This document shows, in pieces, positions 1 through 5,634 of a DNA stretch of 7,598 nucleotides. The notes under the pieces are model-generated. The model did not search any database. It was not told where the DNA came from and saw only the letters and a program-made list of their open reading frames with translations. Within the stretch, counting starts at the first letter, position 1. Every line of letters starts with the position of its first letter. The stretch spans positions 1 through 7,598 of the forward strand of contig QIKU01000145.1 of NCBI GenBank assembly GCA_003232015.1. Reading direction: 5' to 3'. This stretch comes from Gammaproteobacteria bacterium (GTDB taxonomy: Bacteria > Pseudomonadota > Gammaproteobacteria > UBA6429). Made by a program: the position numbers and the translations under genes.

Positions 1-1
1 A

Positions 2-475
2 CAGGCACGGTATGCGGATAAAACGTTTGACCAGACATACAATTTAGATTTAGGTGGAACAAGTTTTAAGTTAGTCTATGCTGGTCAGGCTCATACGCCC
101 GGTGACAGTTTTGTGTGGTTACCAGGGCAAAACGTAGTTTTTACCGGTGACATTGTTTATACCGAACGGATGTTAAGTATTCATGATTCGTCTAAATCAA
201 AAACATGGTTGTCGGCTTTTGAAGCAGTTGCTGCTTTAAAGCCTAAGTTCGTTGTTCCTGGGCATGGCCACCCAACTTCGTTGGCAACGGCAAAAAAAGA
301 TACTTATGACTACCTCTCTTTTTTGCGGAAAAGTGTTGCAGAATTTATGCAAGTGGGTGGTAGTATTGAAGATATTGGTAAGCTGGATCAGGCACCCTTT
401 CAGTATTTGAAAAATTTTAATGCTCTGAAGGGGCGCAATGCACAACAAGTTTATCAGGAACTGGAGTTTGAATAG
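2..475 (+). CDS. MBL-fold metallo-hydrolase, C-terminal part (5' end outside window)
   Basis: The reading frame is open from base 2 to the TAG at 473-475, giving 157 visible residues, so the gene starts left of the window. Later metal-binding motifs of the metallo-beta-lactamase fold are visible: AHTPGD (His at 92-94), FTGD (Asp 50 of the visible part) and VVPGHGHP (first His at 263-265). The N-terminal HxHxDH motif is expected upstream and cannot be checked. In this family (COG0491-like hydrolases) such residues hold a dinuclear metal centre that hydrolyses thioesters, lactones or related substrates; the substrate here cannot be named. After the last metal ligand comes a helical tail of about 70 residues (YLSFLRKSV...), as in stand-alone hydrolases of this class. 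A GTG at 113 is in frame, but starting there would drop the AHTPGD ligand, so it is not the real start. The next gene begins 41 bases downstream with no terminator between, suggesting an operon. Confidence in the fold is high and in the function low. Confidence 0.9.
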   Translation, partial: QARYADKTFDQTYNLDLGGTSFKLVYAGQAHTPGDSFVWLPGQNVVFTGDIVYTERMLSIHDSSKSKTWLSAFEAVAALKPKFVVPGHGHPTSLATAKKDTYDYLSFLRKSVAEFMQVGGSIEDIGKLDQAPFQYLKNFNALKGRNAQQVYQELEFE

Positions 476-516
476 TATGCCTGTTTTTTAATTGGGCGAA
501 GTGGTCAATAGTTATT

Positions 517-1770
517 GTGATAAAAACAGAACCTTCCCAACTACAATTTGAAAATGAAAAAAAACTTCACGCGATAGCACGTGAAGAAAATGACCAACGT
601 TTAGCAAGTCAACATAAAGCGTTAAGTCAAGCGAAAGCGCCGGCATTACTTGAGCCCTTTGCTAAAGCCTACCTTGGTCTATTCCTTGAAATTGACAACA
701 CTTTTTCTCCAGAGCAACGTGTTCATTTTATTGCAGGCGAGATACTCGTTAAGGCCATTATGCAAGGTCTGGCTGGTATTATTGAAACTGAGCGTTTCCC
801 GACAGCAGCCGATATTGGTAAAAAAATGGCAGAGGATAAACGCCTGGAGTTGGGTTATGTTGTTCTGGTAAGTATAGATTTACTTATAAAAAGAACAGCA
901 ACATTAGAAGAAGCATTTTCTAAAGTCAGCTCGGAAGCACTTAGTGCCGCCTTATGTTTTAATTATGCCAATAGCTGTGATTTTAGAAATACCTGGGTAA
1001 ATAAACTTATTGAATATGATCGCAATCTGGTTACGCAAACCCTGCAACAATTCTGGCTGGCGCAAATGGACAAAGGTGTACGTTTTTTACCTGGATTGTC
1101 CGAGCAACTAAAAACAAAACAAGGTCAGCAATTAGTTGGTGATATTATTTTGCCAATATTATCGGGCTGGTCAGGGTATAAGAAAAAAACACTGAATATA
1201 TTACTCGCCATTGCTTTGCGCTATGCCGATGCTAAAAAATTACTGCCGATTATTGAGAGTATTCTACTCAGCAAGCAAACACTTAATCCACGAATGCGAA
1301 TGGTCTGGTTAACCAGTGCGTTTGTGTTAAAGCCAGGCGACTATTGGCAACAAATGGTTGACTATACTTATCGTTCAAAAGAAAAATTATTACCGCTACT
1401 GGATTTTAGCATTGTGTTGCTGGATGAAATTACATTTGAGCCGGATACACTAACAAAAATAATACGCCTGATTGCACCTAAATTCCCACCACATATAGAT
1501 GACTTTGGTGAACTAGCCGCAAACCCACAGAAAACCTTGCGGTTATTCTATGCGCTTGCAAATTGTGAGCAGAATATCGCTCGTGAACTCCAGTGGTTAC
1601 GCAGTGCCCGGGTAATGAAAATTGTGAGCCCGGTTCTGGATGAAGTGGAACGACTCAACAGAGAAAAACAGCAGCAGGGAGTAGCAATGGCTTTTTCTGA
1701 ATTTTTGGCTAACTTACTGAATAATGGCGATTTAAAAGAGCGACGTAGCCGTTTTAAGAATAAACTTTGA
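517..1770 (+). CDS. Uncharacterised, probably alpha-helical cytoplasmic protein (417 aa)
   Basis: I do not recognise this protein. It has no signal peptide and no clear membrane segment. It begins with a polar, charged stretch (about residues 1-45, rich in E, K and Q) and continues as alternating amphipathic and hydrophobic segments, such as ILPILSGWSGYKKKTLNILLAIAL and LLPIIESILLS, that look helical, possibly a HEAT-like or other helical-repeat solenoid. No Walker, protease, nuclease or metal motif is visible. The tail is strongly basic (LKERRSRFKNKL). The GTG at 517 is the only reasonable start: the frame opens just after a TGA at 469-471, no ATG, GTG or TTG lies between, and the first internal ATG is about 80 residues in. 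No good Shine-Dalgarno precedes it, so translation may be weak or coupled to the MBL gene ending 41 bases upstream. The long uninterrupted frame, with normal amino-acid composition and neighbour-like base composition, supports a real gene. No function is proposed. Confidence 0.8.
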   Translation: MIKTEPSQLQFENEKKLHAIAREENDQRLASQHKALSQAKAPALLEPFAKAYLGLFLEIDNTFSPEQRVHFIAGEILVKAIMQGLAGIIETERFPTAADIGKKMAEDKRLELGYVVLVSIDLLIKRTATLEEAFSKVSSEALSAALCFNYANSCDFRNTWVNKLIEYDRNLVTQTLQQFWLAQMDKGVRFLPGLSEQLKTKQGQQLVGDIILPILSGWSGYKKKTLNILLAIALRYADAKKLLPIIESILLSKQTLNPRMRMVWLTSAFVLKPGDYWQQMVDYTYRSKEKLLPLLDFSIVLLDEITFEPDTLTKIIRLIAPKFPPHIDDFGELAANPQKTLRLFYALANCEQNIARELQWLRSARVMKIVSPVLDEVERLNREKQQQGVAMAFSEFLANLLNNGDLKERRSRFKNKL

Positions 1771-1860
1771 TTTTGACTGTCTTTTAATTAGCTTGAATTG
1801 TGATTTTTTTGTGATAAACAGATGCTATTTTAAGAACAGGGTATAAGCAAAAGCAAAAGA

Positions 1861-1924
1861 GATAAATACCAGAGAAAATAGGTGCCAGAGACGATAAATA
1901 TCAGAGAAGATAAATGCCAGAAAA
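1861..1924 (+). repeat. Four-copy 16-bp tandem repeat running into the regulator start codon
   Basis: Four adjacent 16-base units are visible at 1861, 1877, 1893 and 1909: GATAAATACCAGAGAA, AATAGGTGCCAGAGAC, GATAAATATCAGAGAA and GATAAATGCCAGAAAA. Units 1 and 3 differ at one base, units 1 and 4 at two, and unit 2 is the most diverged (11 of 16 identical to unit 1). The start codon of the response regulator (1914-1916) lies inside unit 4, and the AGAGAA of unit 3 falls where a Shine-Dalgarno should be. The array therefore looks like a duplicated translation-initiation segment. Bases 1832-1930 are strongly purine-rich overall, which would leave the mRNA leader little structured. Whether the array has a regulatory role is unknown. 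Confidence 0.8.
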
Positions 1925-2672
1925 AAAGAGCCGAATATTAATTATTGAAGATAACCGCGACCTTGCACATATTGTTGCGGTGCATCTTGAAGATTTAAAT
2001 ATGCGTGTCGACAAAAGTTACGATGGGCAGGCCGGCTATCAACGGGCTTGTAATAATGACTATGATCTGATTCTTCTGGATATTATGATGCCAAAGATGA
2101 ATGGTATTGAAGTTTGCCGTGAATTACGAAGCAAGAAAAAATACACACCAATTATTATGCTTACGGCAAAAACATCGGAGATCGATCGTGTCTTAGGGCT
2201 GGAAATGGGGGCAGACGATTACCTGACCAAGCCCTTTAGTATCCGTGAGCTGGTTGCACGAGTAAAAGCAGTAATCAGGCGTAATGCGGTTTATATCGAA
2301 AATCAGTCTGAACCGGAGTTAGAACAGTTACCCGAGGAAATAATAGTCCGCGGCGCTCTGCAAGTTAACATAGAAAAGCGCCAGGTTTATTTAGATGGTA
2401 ACAAGGTTGAGCTCACCGCAACAGAATTTGATTTACTGGTGTTTTTTATTCGTCAGCCGGGGCTGGTTTTTAGCCGTGGTCAGCTGCTTGATAAGGTTTG
2501 GGGTTATGGGCATGAAGGCTATGAACATACGGTCAACTCGCATATTAACCGCCTGCGAGCCAAAATAGAAAAAGATGCAGCAAACCCGAAATATATTTTA
2601 ACGGTATGGGGAGTTGGCTATAAATTTACCGAACAGCTCCCTGATACAAAAGGTATTTCGATTGTTAGCTAA
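1914..2672 (+). CDS. OmpR/PhoB-family response regulator
   Basis: This is the DNA-binding half of a two-component system. The receiver domain (about residues 6-123) shows the acidic pair E12/D13, the phospho-acceptor D56 in LLLDIMMPKMNG, the switch T84 in IIMLTAKT and the conserved K106 in DDYLTKPF. A roughly 20-residue acidic linker leads to a winged-helix DNA-binding domain (about 145-239) with LTATEFDLL, the recognition-helix region HTVNSHINRLRAKIE and the wing TVWGVGYKF. The length of 252 is slightly longer than the usual 225-240 because of the linker and a short C-terminal tail. The ATG at 1914 places the receiver domain correctly and has a purine-rich AGAGAAGA just upstream. The cognate kinase follows after 19 bases. 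In this family phosphorylation promotes dimerisation and binding to direct repeats near promoters. The exact orthologue (CpxR, RstA, BaeR or other) cannot be decided from sequence alone. A 143-base gap separates it from the upstream gene, so it probably has its own promoter, though I could not identify a convincing one. Confidence 0.95.
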   Translation: MPEKKSRILIIEDNRDLAHIVAVHLEDLNMRVDKSYDGQAGYQRACNNDYDLILLDIMMPKMNGIEVCRELRSKKKYTPIIMLTAKTSEIDRVLGLEMGADDYLTKPFSIRELVARVKAVIRRNAVYIENQSEPELEQLPEEIIVRGALQVNIEKRQVYLDGNKVELTATEFDLLVFFIRQPGLVFSRGQLLDKVWGYGHEGYEHTVNSHINRLRAKIEKDAANPKYILTVWGVGYKFTEQLPDTKGISIVS

Positions 2673-2691
2673 ATTTATATTGTCACTCTAA

Positions 2692-4239
2692 ATGTTTAAA
2701 ACACTCTACAGTAAACTTGTTGTTACCCTTCTTGTTATTGTTCTTATTCTAGCTGGTATTGGTTTTTTTGCGCTGCGTTATAGTAGCGAAATGTATCAGC
2801 AGGAAGCAAATCAAAAATTGAATCGCACCTTAGCAAAAAATATGGTGGCAGAGGAACGATTGCTCACAAAACAAGGAGTAAATGAAAAAGCCCTTAAACA
2901 TTTATTGTATATGCTAATGGTTATTAACCCAAGCATCGAAATTTATTTACTGGATAGCAATGGTGAAATTTTAAATTACCATGCGTCTGCTGACAAAATA
3001 AAACGTAAAAAAATAAATCTTATACCAATTAAAAAATTCCTTGGTGGGAAACCGGTTTATCCATTAATGGGTGATGATCCCCGTGACTCCTTGCGCCAAA
3101 AAGTATTTTCTGTAGCGCGTATTCCTGAGCAAGGTCAATTGGAGGGTTATTTATATATTGTACTTGCTGGTGAAGATCATGACACGGTATTTGAGCAGAT
3201 CAAAAATAGTTATATTTTAAGTAATAGCGTTATCAGTTTAGGGTTAATGTTTGCCTTTGTTTTAATAGTGGGGCTGGGTATTTTTGCATTATTAACGCGG
3301 CGTTTAAAGCGTTTGACCGATATTATTCGTAATTATTCGGGCATTATTGATTCAGAGCGGGATACAGAAAGCAACGAAAAACAATTAACACGCTATCCGG
3401 TAAAAAACTTGCAGGGTGATGAGGTTGAGCAACTCGGTATTCAGTTTAACCAGATGGCAGACAGGCTGGATGCGCAAATATTAAAGCTTAAGCATAATGA
3501 CAATCAGCGCCGAGAGTTAATTGCTAATGTATCACATGACTTGCGCACACCGCTTGCAACATTGCAAAGTTATATTGAAACATTATCTATTAAAGAATCT
3601 GCTAGCAAGCAGGAACAGAAACACTATCTGGAAATAGCCCTGGCACAAAGCAAACGTTTAAGTACGCTGGTGGATGAACTATTTGAGCTGGCAAAATTGG
3701 ATTCATGTGAATCAATTATTTACGCCGAACCTTTTTCATTAGGTGAATTGATGCAAGATATCGGGCAGAAATTTCAGTTACGTGCAAAAGAAAACAATAT
3801 CGAACTCAGTGTTCGTTGTCAGGATACCAGCATTTGGGTGCATGCCGACATTGGAATGATACAGCGGGTACTTGAGAACCTGATTGAAAATGCATTAAGA
3901 CATACACCGAATGGTGGCCAGATATCACTGGGCTTCACTGCCGAAGGTGAGCAGGTGCTGGTAAAGGTGGCGGATACCGGCCGTGGTATTCCTGAAAATG
4001 AACTTGAACATATCTTTGACCGCTTTTATCGTGTTGATAAAAGTCGCACCTCTGTACAGCAGCCACATATTGATAGTAGTAATATTGTGAGTATTAATAA
4101 ATTAGTCAGTCAAAGTTCGGGGTTAGGCTTGGCTATTACTAAACGCATTCTTGAGCTGCATGGGTCAAAAATAAAAGTAGAAAGCATTGTTAATAAAGGT
4201 ACCATCTTTTCTTTTCCTATGCGGATTTATGCAGCATAA
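2692..4239 (+). CDS. Membrane sensor histidine kinase (HAMP, HisKA, HATPase_c)
   Basis: This is the partner kinase of the preceding regulator. TM1 is at about residues 9-29, an extracytoplasmic sensor at about 30-177, TM2 at about 178-201 and HAMP at about 202-260. HisKA follows with H282 in the H-box (NVSHDLRTPLATL). The catalytic domain shows the N-box ENLIENALRHTP (N400), G1-box VADTGRGIP (D428), F-box DRFYRVDKSR (443-452) and G2-box SGLGLAI (476-482). The sensor contains a PAS/Cache-like strand pair, IEIYLLDSNGEIL (82-94), then GDDPR (127-131) and GYLYIVLAGE (152-161), a pattern I associate with a group of gammaproteobacterial kinases of unknown ligand. Oddly, 23 residues separate the F-box from the G2-box, where PhoR/EnvZ-type kinases usually have about five; this enlarges the ATP lid. 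All catalytic residues are present, so the enzyme should be active. No clear Shine-Dalgarno precedes the ATG, so translation may be coupled to the regulator gene. The signal sensed is unknown. Confidence 0.95.
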   Translation: MFKTLYSKLVVTLLVIVLILAGIGFFALRYSSEMYQQEANQKLNRTLAKNMVAEERLLTKQGVNEKALKHLLYMLMVINPSIEIYLLDSNGEILNYHASADKIKRKKINLIPIKKFLGGKPVYPLMGDDPRDSLRQKVFSVARIPEQGQLEGYLYIVLAGEDHDTVFEQIKNSYILSNSVISLGLMFAFVLIVGLGIFALLTRRLKRLTDIIRNYSGIIDSERDTESNEKQLTRYPVKNLQGDEVEQLGIQFNQMADRLDAQILKLKHNDNQRRELIANVSHDLRTPLATLQSYIETLSIKESASKQEQKHYLEIALAQSKRLSTLVDELFELAKLDSCESIIYAEPFSLGELMQDIGQKFQLRAKENNIELSVRCQDTSIWVHADIGMIQRVLENLIENALRHTPNGGQISLGFTAEGEQVLVKVADTGRGIPENELEHIFDRFYRVDKSRTSVQQPHIDSSNIVSINKLVSQSSGLGLAITKRILELHGSKIKVESIVNKGTIFSFPMRIYAA

Positions 4240-4297
4240 ATTGTGTTGTTCCGTAATGAAATAATAATATGTTATAAAATTGTTATCTTTGCGTGAC

Positions 4298-4327
4298 CTT
4301 GTTGTTAATACTTGTTGCGATTATAAA
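4298..4327 (+). promoter_or_regulatory. Possible promoter of the spondin-domain gene with short direct repeats
   Basis: In the 150-base gap before the spondin gene, TTGTTG (4299-4304) and TATAAA (4322-4327) are separated by 17 bases, which fits a sigma-70 layout with a weak -35 (three of six consensus bases). CTTGTTG occurs twice (4298-4304 and 4311-4317), and TTGTTA occurs at 4280-4285 and 4302-4307, 22 bases apart. OmpR-family regulators often bind direct repeats spaced by about one or two helical turns, so these could be sites for the adjacent regulator, but the region is AT-rich and such short repeats could arise by chance. Another TATAAA at 4273-4278 lacks a good -35. Confidence 0.3.
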
Positions 4328-4375
4328 TATTCAGCATGTTGTTTAGCTGTTTAATTAATCTAAATATATTTCAAC

Positions 4376-4381
4376 AAGGAG
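4376..4381 (+). promoter_or_regulatory. Shine-Dalgarno that fixes the spondin gene start
   Basis: AAGGAG lies eight bases before the ATG at 4390, an ideal spacing. The alternative in-frame ATG at 4336 has no such site and would put an extra 18 residues in front of a normal signal peptide. The start is therefore at 4390. Confidence 0.85.
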
Positions 4382-4389
4382 TGACACAG

Positions 4390-5070
4390 ATGAAATCTTT
4401 TATAACAACAATAGGCGCAGTGATTATGCTGGGAGCATCACTGGCTTCATTCAATGCTATGGCTTCGGGGTATTCAGCAGCGGGTAAAATGTATGAAGTT
4501 ACCATTACTAATATATCTCACGGTGAATTCTTTACCCCCGTTATAGTTGCATCACACCGGCATGGGGTAAAGTTATTTAAATTAGGTAAAGCCGCAAGTG
4601 CAGAGCTTGAAGTTTTAGCAGAGAGTGGCAATTCAAATCCATTGAAAGACAGTTTGTTAGGTTCAGGGAAAGTTCTGGATGTTGTGCAGGCTACGGCGCC
4701 ATTACCACCGGGGCAGTCGGTTACCTTAAAAGTACGTATGAATAAGCATAATTCTCATATTAGTGTTGCTTCCATGTTGGTACCTTCTAACGATGCCTTC
4801 TTTGCGGTAAATGGTTTGCACGTTGGTAAAGCTAAACGTACTGTTACTGTTTATTCTCCTGCATATGATGCCGGTAGTGAAATAAATGATGAGCTTTGTG
4901 TTTCAATCCCTGGCCCTGGTTTTGTTTGTTCGGGAGAAGGCACTAATCCTGAGTCAGGTGAAGGTTTTGTTCATATTCATCCCGGCATTCAGGGTATTGC
5001 TGATTTAGATAAAGCACAATTTGACTGGCGTAATCCTGCGGCAAAAATTACTATTAAGCGTATTAAATAG
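4390..5070 (+). CDS. Secreted spondin-domain protein
   Basis: The 226-residue protein begins with a classic Sec signal peptide: MK, a hydrophobic core (FITTIGAVIMLGASLASF) and an AxA cleavage site at A23-M24-A25, leaving about 201 mature residues. The mature part matches the pattern I know from bacterial Spondin_N-domain proteins: YEVTITNISHGEFFTPVIVASH near the start, LFKLGKAASAELEVLAESGNSNPL in the middle and FVHIHPGIQGIADLDKAQFDWRNPAAKI at the end. The domain is a beta-sandwich first described in the animal matrix protein F-spondin; its role in bacteria is unestablished. There are two cysteines in the mature chain, C170 and C180, which could form a disulfide, and an H195-x-H197 pair near the C-terminus. 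There is no lipobox, transmembrane anchor or sorting signal, so a periplasmic or exported soluble protein is likely. The gene follows the kinase after 150 bases and ends at a strong terminator, which suggests a single-gene transcript and possible control by the adjacent two-component system. Confidence 0.88.
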   Translation: MKSFITTIGAVIMLGASLASFNAMASGYSAAGKMYEVTITNISHGEFFTPVIVASHRHGVKLFKLGKAASAELEVLAESGNSNPLKDSLLGSGKVLDVVQATAPLPPGQSVTLKVRMNKHNSHISVASMLVPSNDAFFAVNGLHVGKAKRTVTVYSPAYDAGSEINDELCVSIPGPGFVCSGEGTNPESGEGFVHIHPGIQGIADLDKAQFDWRNPAAKITIKRIK

Positions 5071-5093
5071 TTATTTTTCACATGCTACTATTG

Positions 5094-5125
5094 AAGGCCT
5101 TACATTTTATGCAAGGCCTTTTTTA
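5094..5125 (+). terminator. Intrinsic terminator after the spondin gene
   Basis: The arms AAGGCCTT (5094-5101) and AAGGCCTT (5113-5120) pair perfectly. After one A/C mismatch the stem continues with CAT/ATG around a TTT loop. A run of six T (5119-5124) overlaps the end of the 3' arm and follows its GGCC core. This is a textbook Rho-independent terminator 24 bases after the stop codon. It also argues that the VOC gene downstream is transcribed separately. Confidence 0.88.
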
Positions 5126-5132
5126 TTGTTTA

Positions 5133-5141
5133 TGCTATGCT
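5133..5141 (+). promoter_or_regulatory. Possible extended -10 promoter of the VOC gene
   Basis: TGCTATGCT contains an extended -10 form (TG, one base, TATGCT). It lies just after the terminator and would start transcription roughly 25 bases before the VOC start codon. No good -35 is visible because that position falls in the terminator stem. A promoter is needed here if the terminator is efficient, but this one is only a candidate. Confidence 0.3.
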
Positions 5142-5174
5142 CAATATTCGGTAAATTTTTCAAGGATAAATAAT

Positions 5175-5528
5175 ATGCCAGAGCATGAAAAAATAAATTA
5201 CCTTGAGTTTCCTTCAAAAAATATAACAATAACAAAAAAATTCTTCAGCGAAGCATTTGGCTGGGAATTTGTTGATTATGGCGCTGACTATGTTGCTTTC
5301 TTTAATGCTGGGTTAAACGGTGGGTTTTTTAAATCAGAGCAGATGGTAAGCACAAAATCAGGTAGTGTTTTAGTTGTAATATATAGTTTAGAGCTTGAAA
5401 AAACCCGACAAAAAATAGAGGCAGCGGGTGGGCAGATCATAAAGTCGATATTTGAATTTCCAGGTGGGCGACGCTTTCACTTTGCCGATCCCAATGGCAA
5501 CGAGTATGCTGTTTGGTCAGACAGGTGA
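5175..5528 (+). CDS. VOC family protein (glyoxalase/bleomycin-resistance fold)
   Basis: The 117-residue protein is a single vicinal-oxygen-chelate module pair. It begins INYLEFPSKNITITKKFFSEAFGW, the first beta-alpha unit, and ends with FHFADPNGNEYAVWSD, the typical final strand. Family members dimerise and bind a metal or small molecule, and activities range from lactoylglutathione lyase to dioxygenase to antibiotic sequestration. The candidate metal positions are E11, where many members have His, and E110. A full glyoxalase I site is not evident, so no substrate is assigned. The ATG at 5175 is chosen because AAGGA (5162-5166) lies eight bases upstream. A longer in-frame start at 5082 would run through the upstream terminator hairpin and add an unrelated hydrophobic stretch. 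The gene converges with typA; the stop codons are 106 bases apart. Confidence 0.9.
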   Translation: MPEHEKINYLEFPSKNITITKKFFSEAFGWEFVDYGADYVAFFNAGLNGGFFKSEQMVSTKSGSVLVVIYSLELEKTRQKIEAAGGQIIKSIFEFPGGRRFHFADPNGNEYAVWSDR

Positions 5529-5578
5529 TTTATTAAAATAACAAAAAACAGAGCTATCCGGTTGAAGATAACTGGCGT

Positions 5579-5614
5579 AAAAACGAAACAGCAGCGCCTG
5601 TTTGGCAGCCTGCT
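5579..5614 (-). terminator. Probable terminator of typA in the convergent gap
   Basis: Bases 5590-5614 can fold into a stem of about nine pairs, with AGCAG/CTGCT outside, GC/GC and GCC/GGC inside, two single-base bulges and a five-base loop (TGTTT on the plus strand). Read on the minus strand, the hairpin is followed by a T-rich stretch ending in five T (complement of 5579-5583), which fits termination of typA 21 bases after its stop codon. On the plus strand only a weak TTTCTTAT follows, so it may also stop VOC transcription, less efficiently. The bulges and the distance of the T run lower confidence. Confidence 0.45.
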
Positions 5615-5634
5615 TTCTTATACGAAGCGAAGGT

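Noticed and set aside
113..475. MBL gene starting at the GTG at 113
   Set aside because: The frame is open from base 2 and the AHTPGD metal motif lies upstream of this codon, so the gene is a fragment cut by the window edge.
650..871. Plus-strand ORF inside the 417-residue gene, and the minus-strand ORF at 236-448
   Set aside because: These are alternative frames of longer, better supported genes.
1811..1822. GTGATAAACAGA resembling the start region GTGATAAAAACAGA at 517-530
   Set aside because: The match is short, differs by two bases and lies in AT-rich DNA; the small ORF it would start ends after 11 codons. Chance is the simplest explanation.
1771..1860. Promoter for the response regulator (TTGACT at 1773-1778; TGCTATTTT at 1823-1831)
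   Set aside because: The two elements are far too widely spaced to form one promoter and neither has a proper partner, so I did not annotate it, although a promoter in this gap is likely.
1861..1924. CRISPR-like array
   Set aside because: The 16-base units are directly adjacent with no unique spacers, so this is a simple tandem repeat.
4336..4389. N-terminal extension of the spondin protein from the ATG at 4336
   Set aside because: There is no ribosome binding site there, and the ATG at 4390 has an ideal one and starts a normal signal peptide.
5082..5174. N-terminal extension of the VOC protein from the ATG at 5082
   Set aside because: It would be translated through the spondin terminator hairpin and is unlike the family; the ATG at 5175 has a good AAGGA.
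5550..5574. Inverted repeat CCGGTT / AACTGG as a terminator of the VOC gene
   Set aside because: It is only six pairs including a G-U, with no T run after it on the plus strand.
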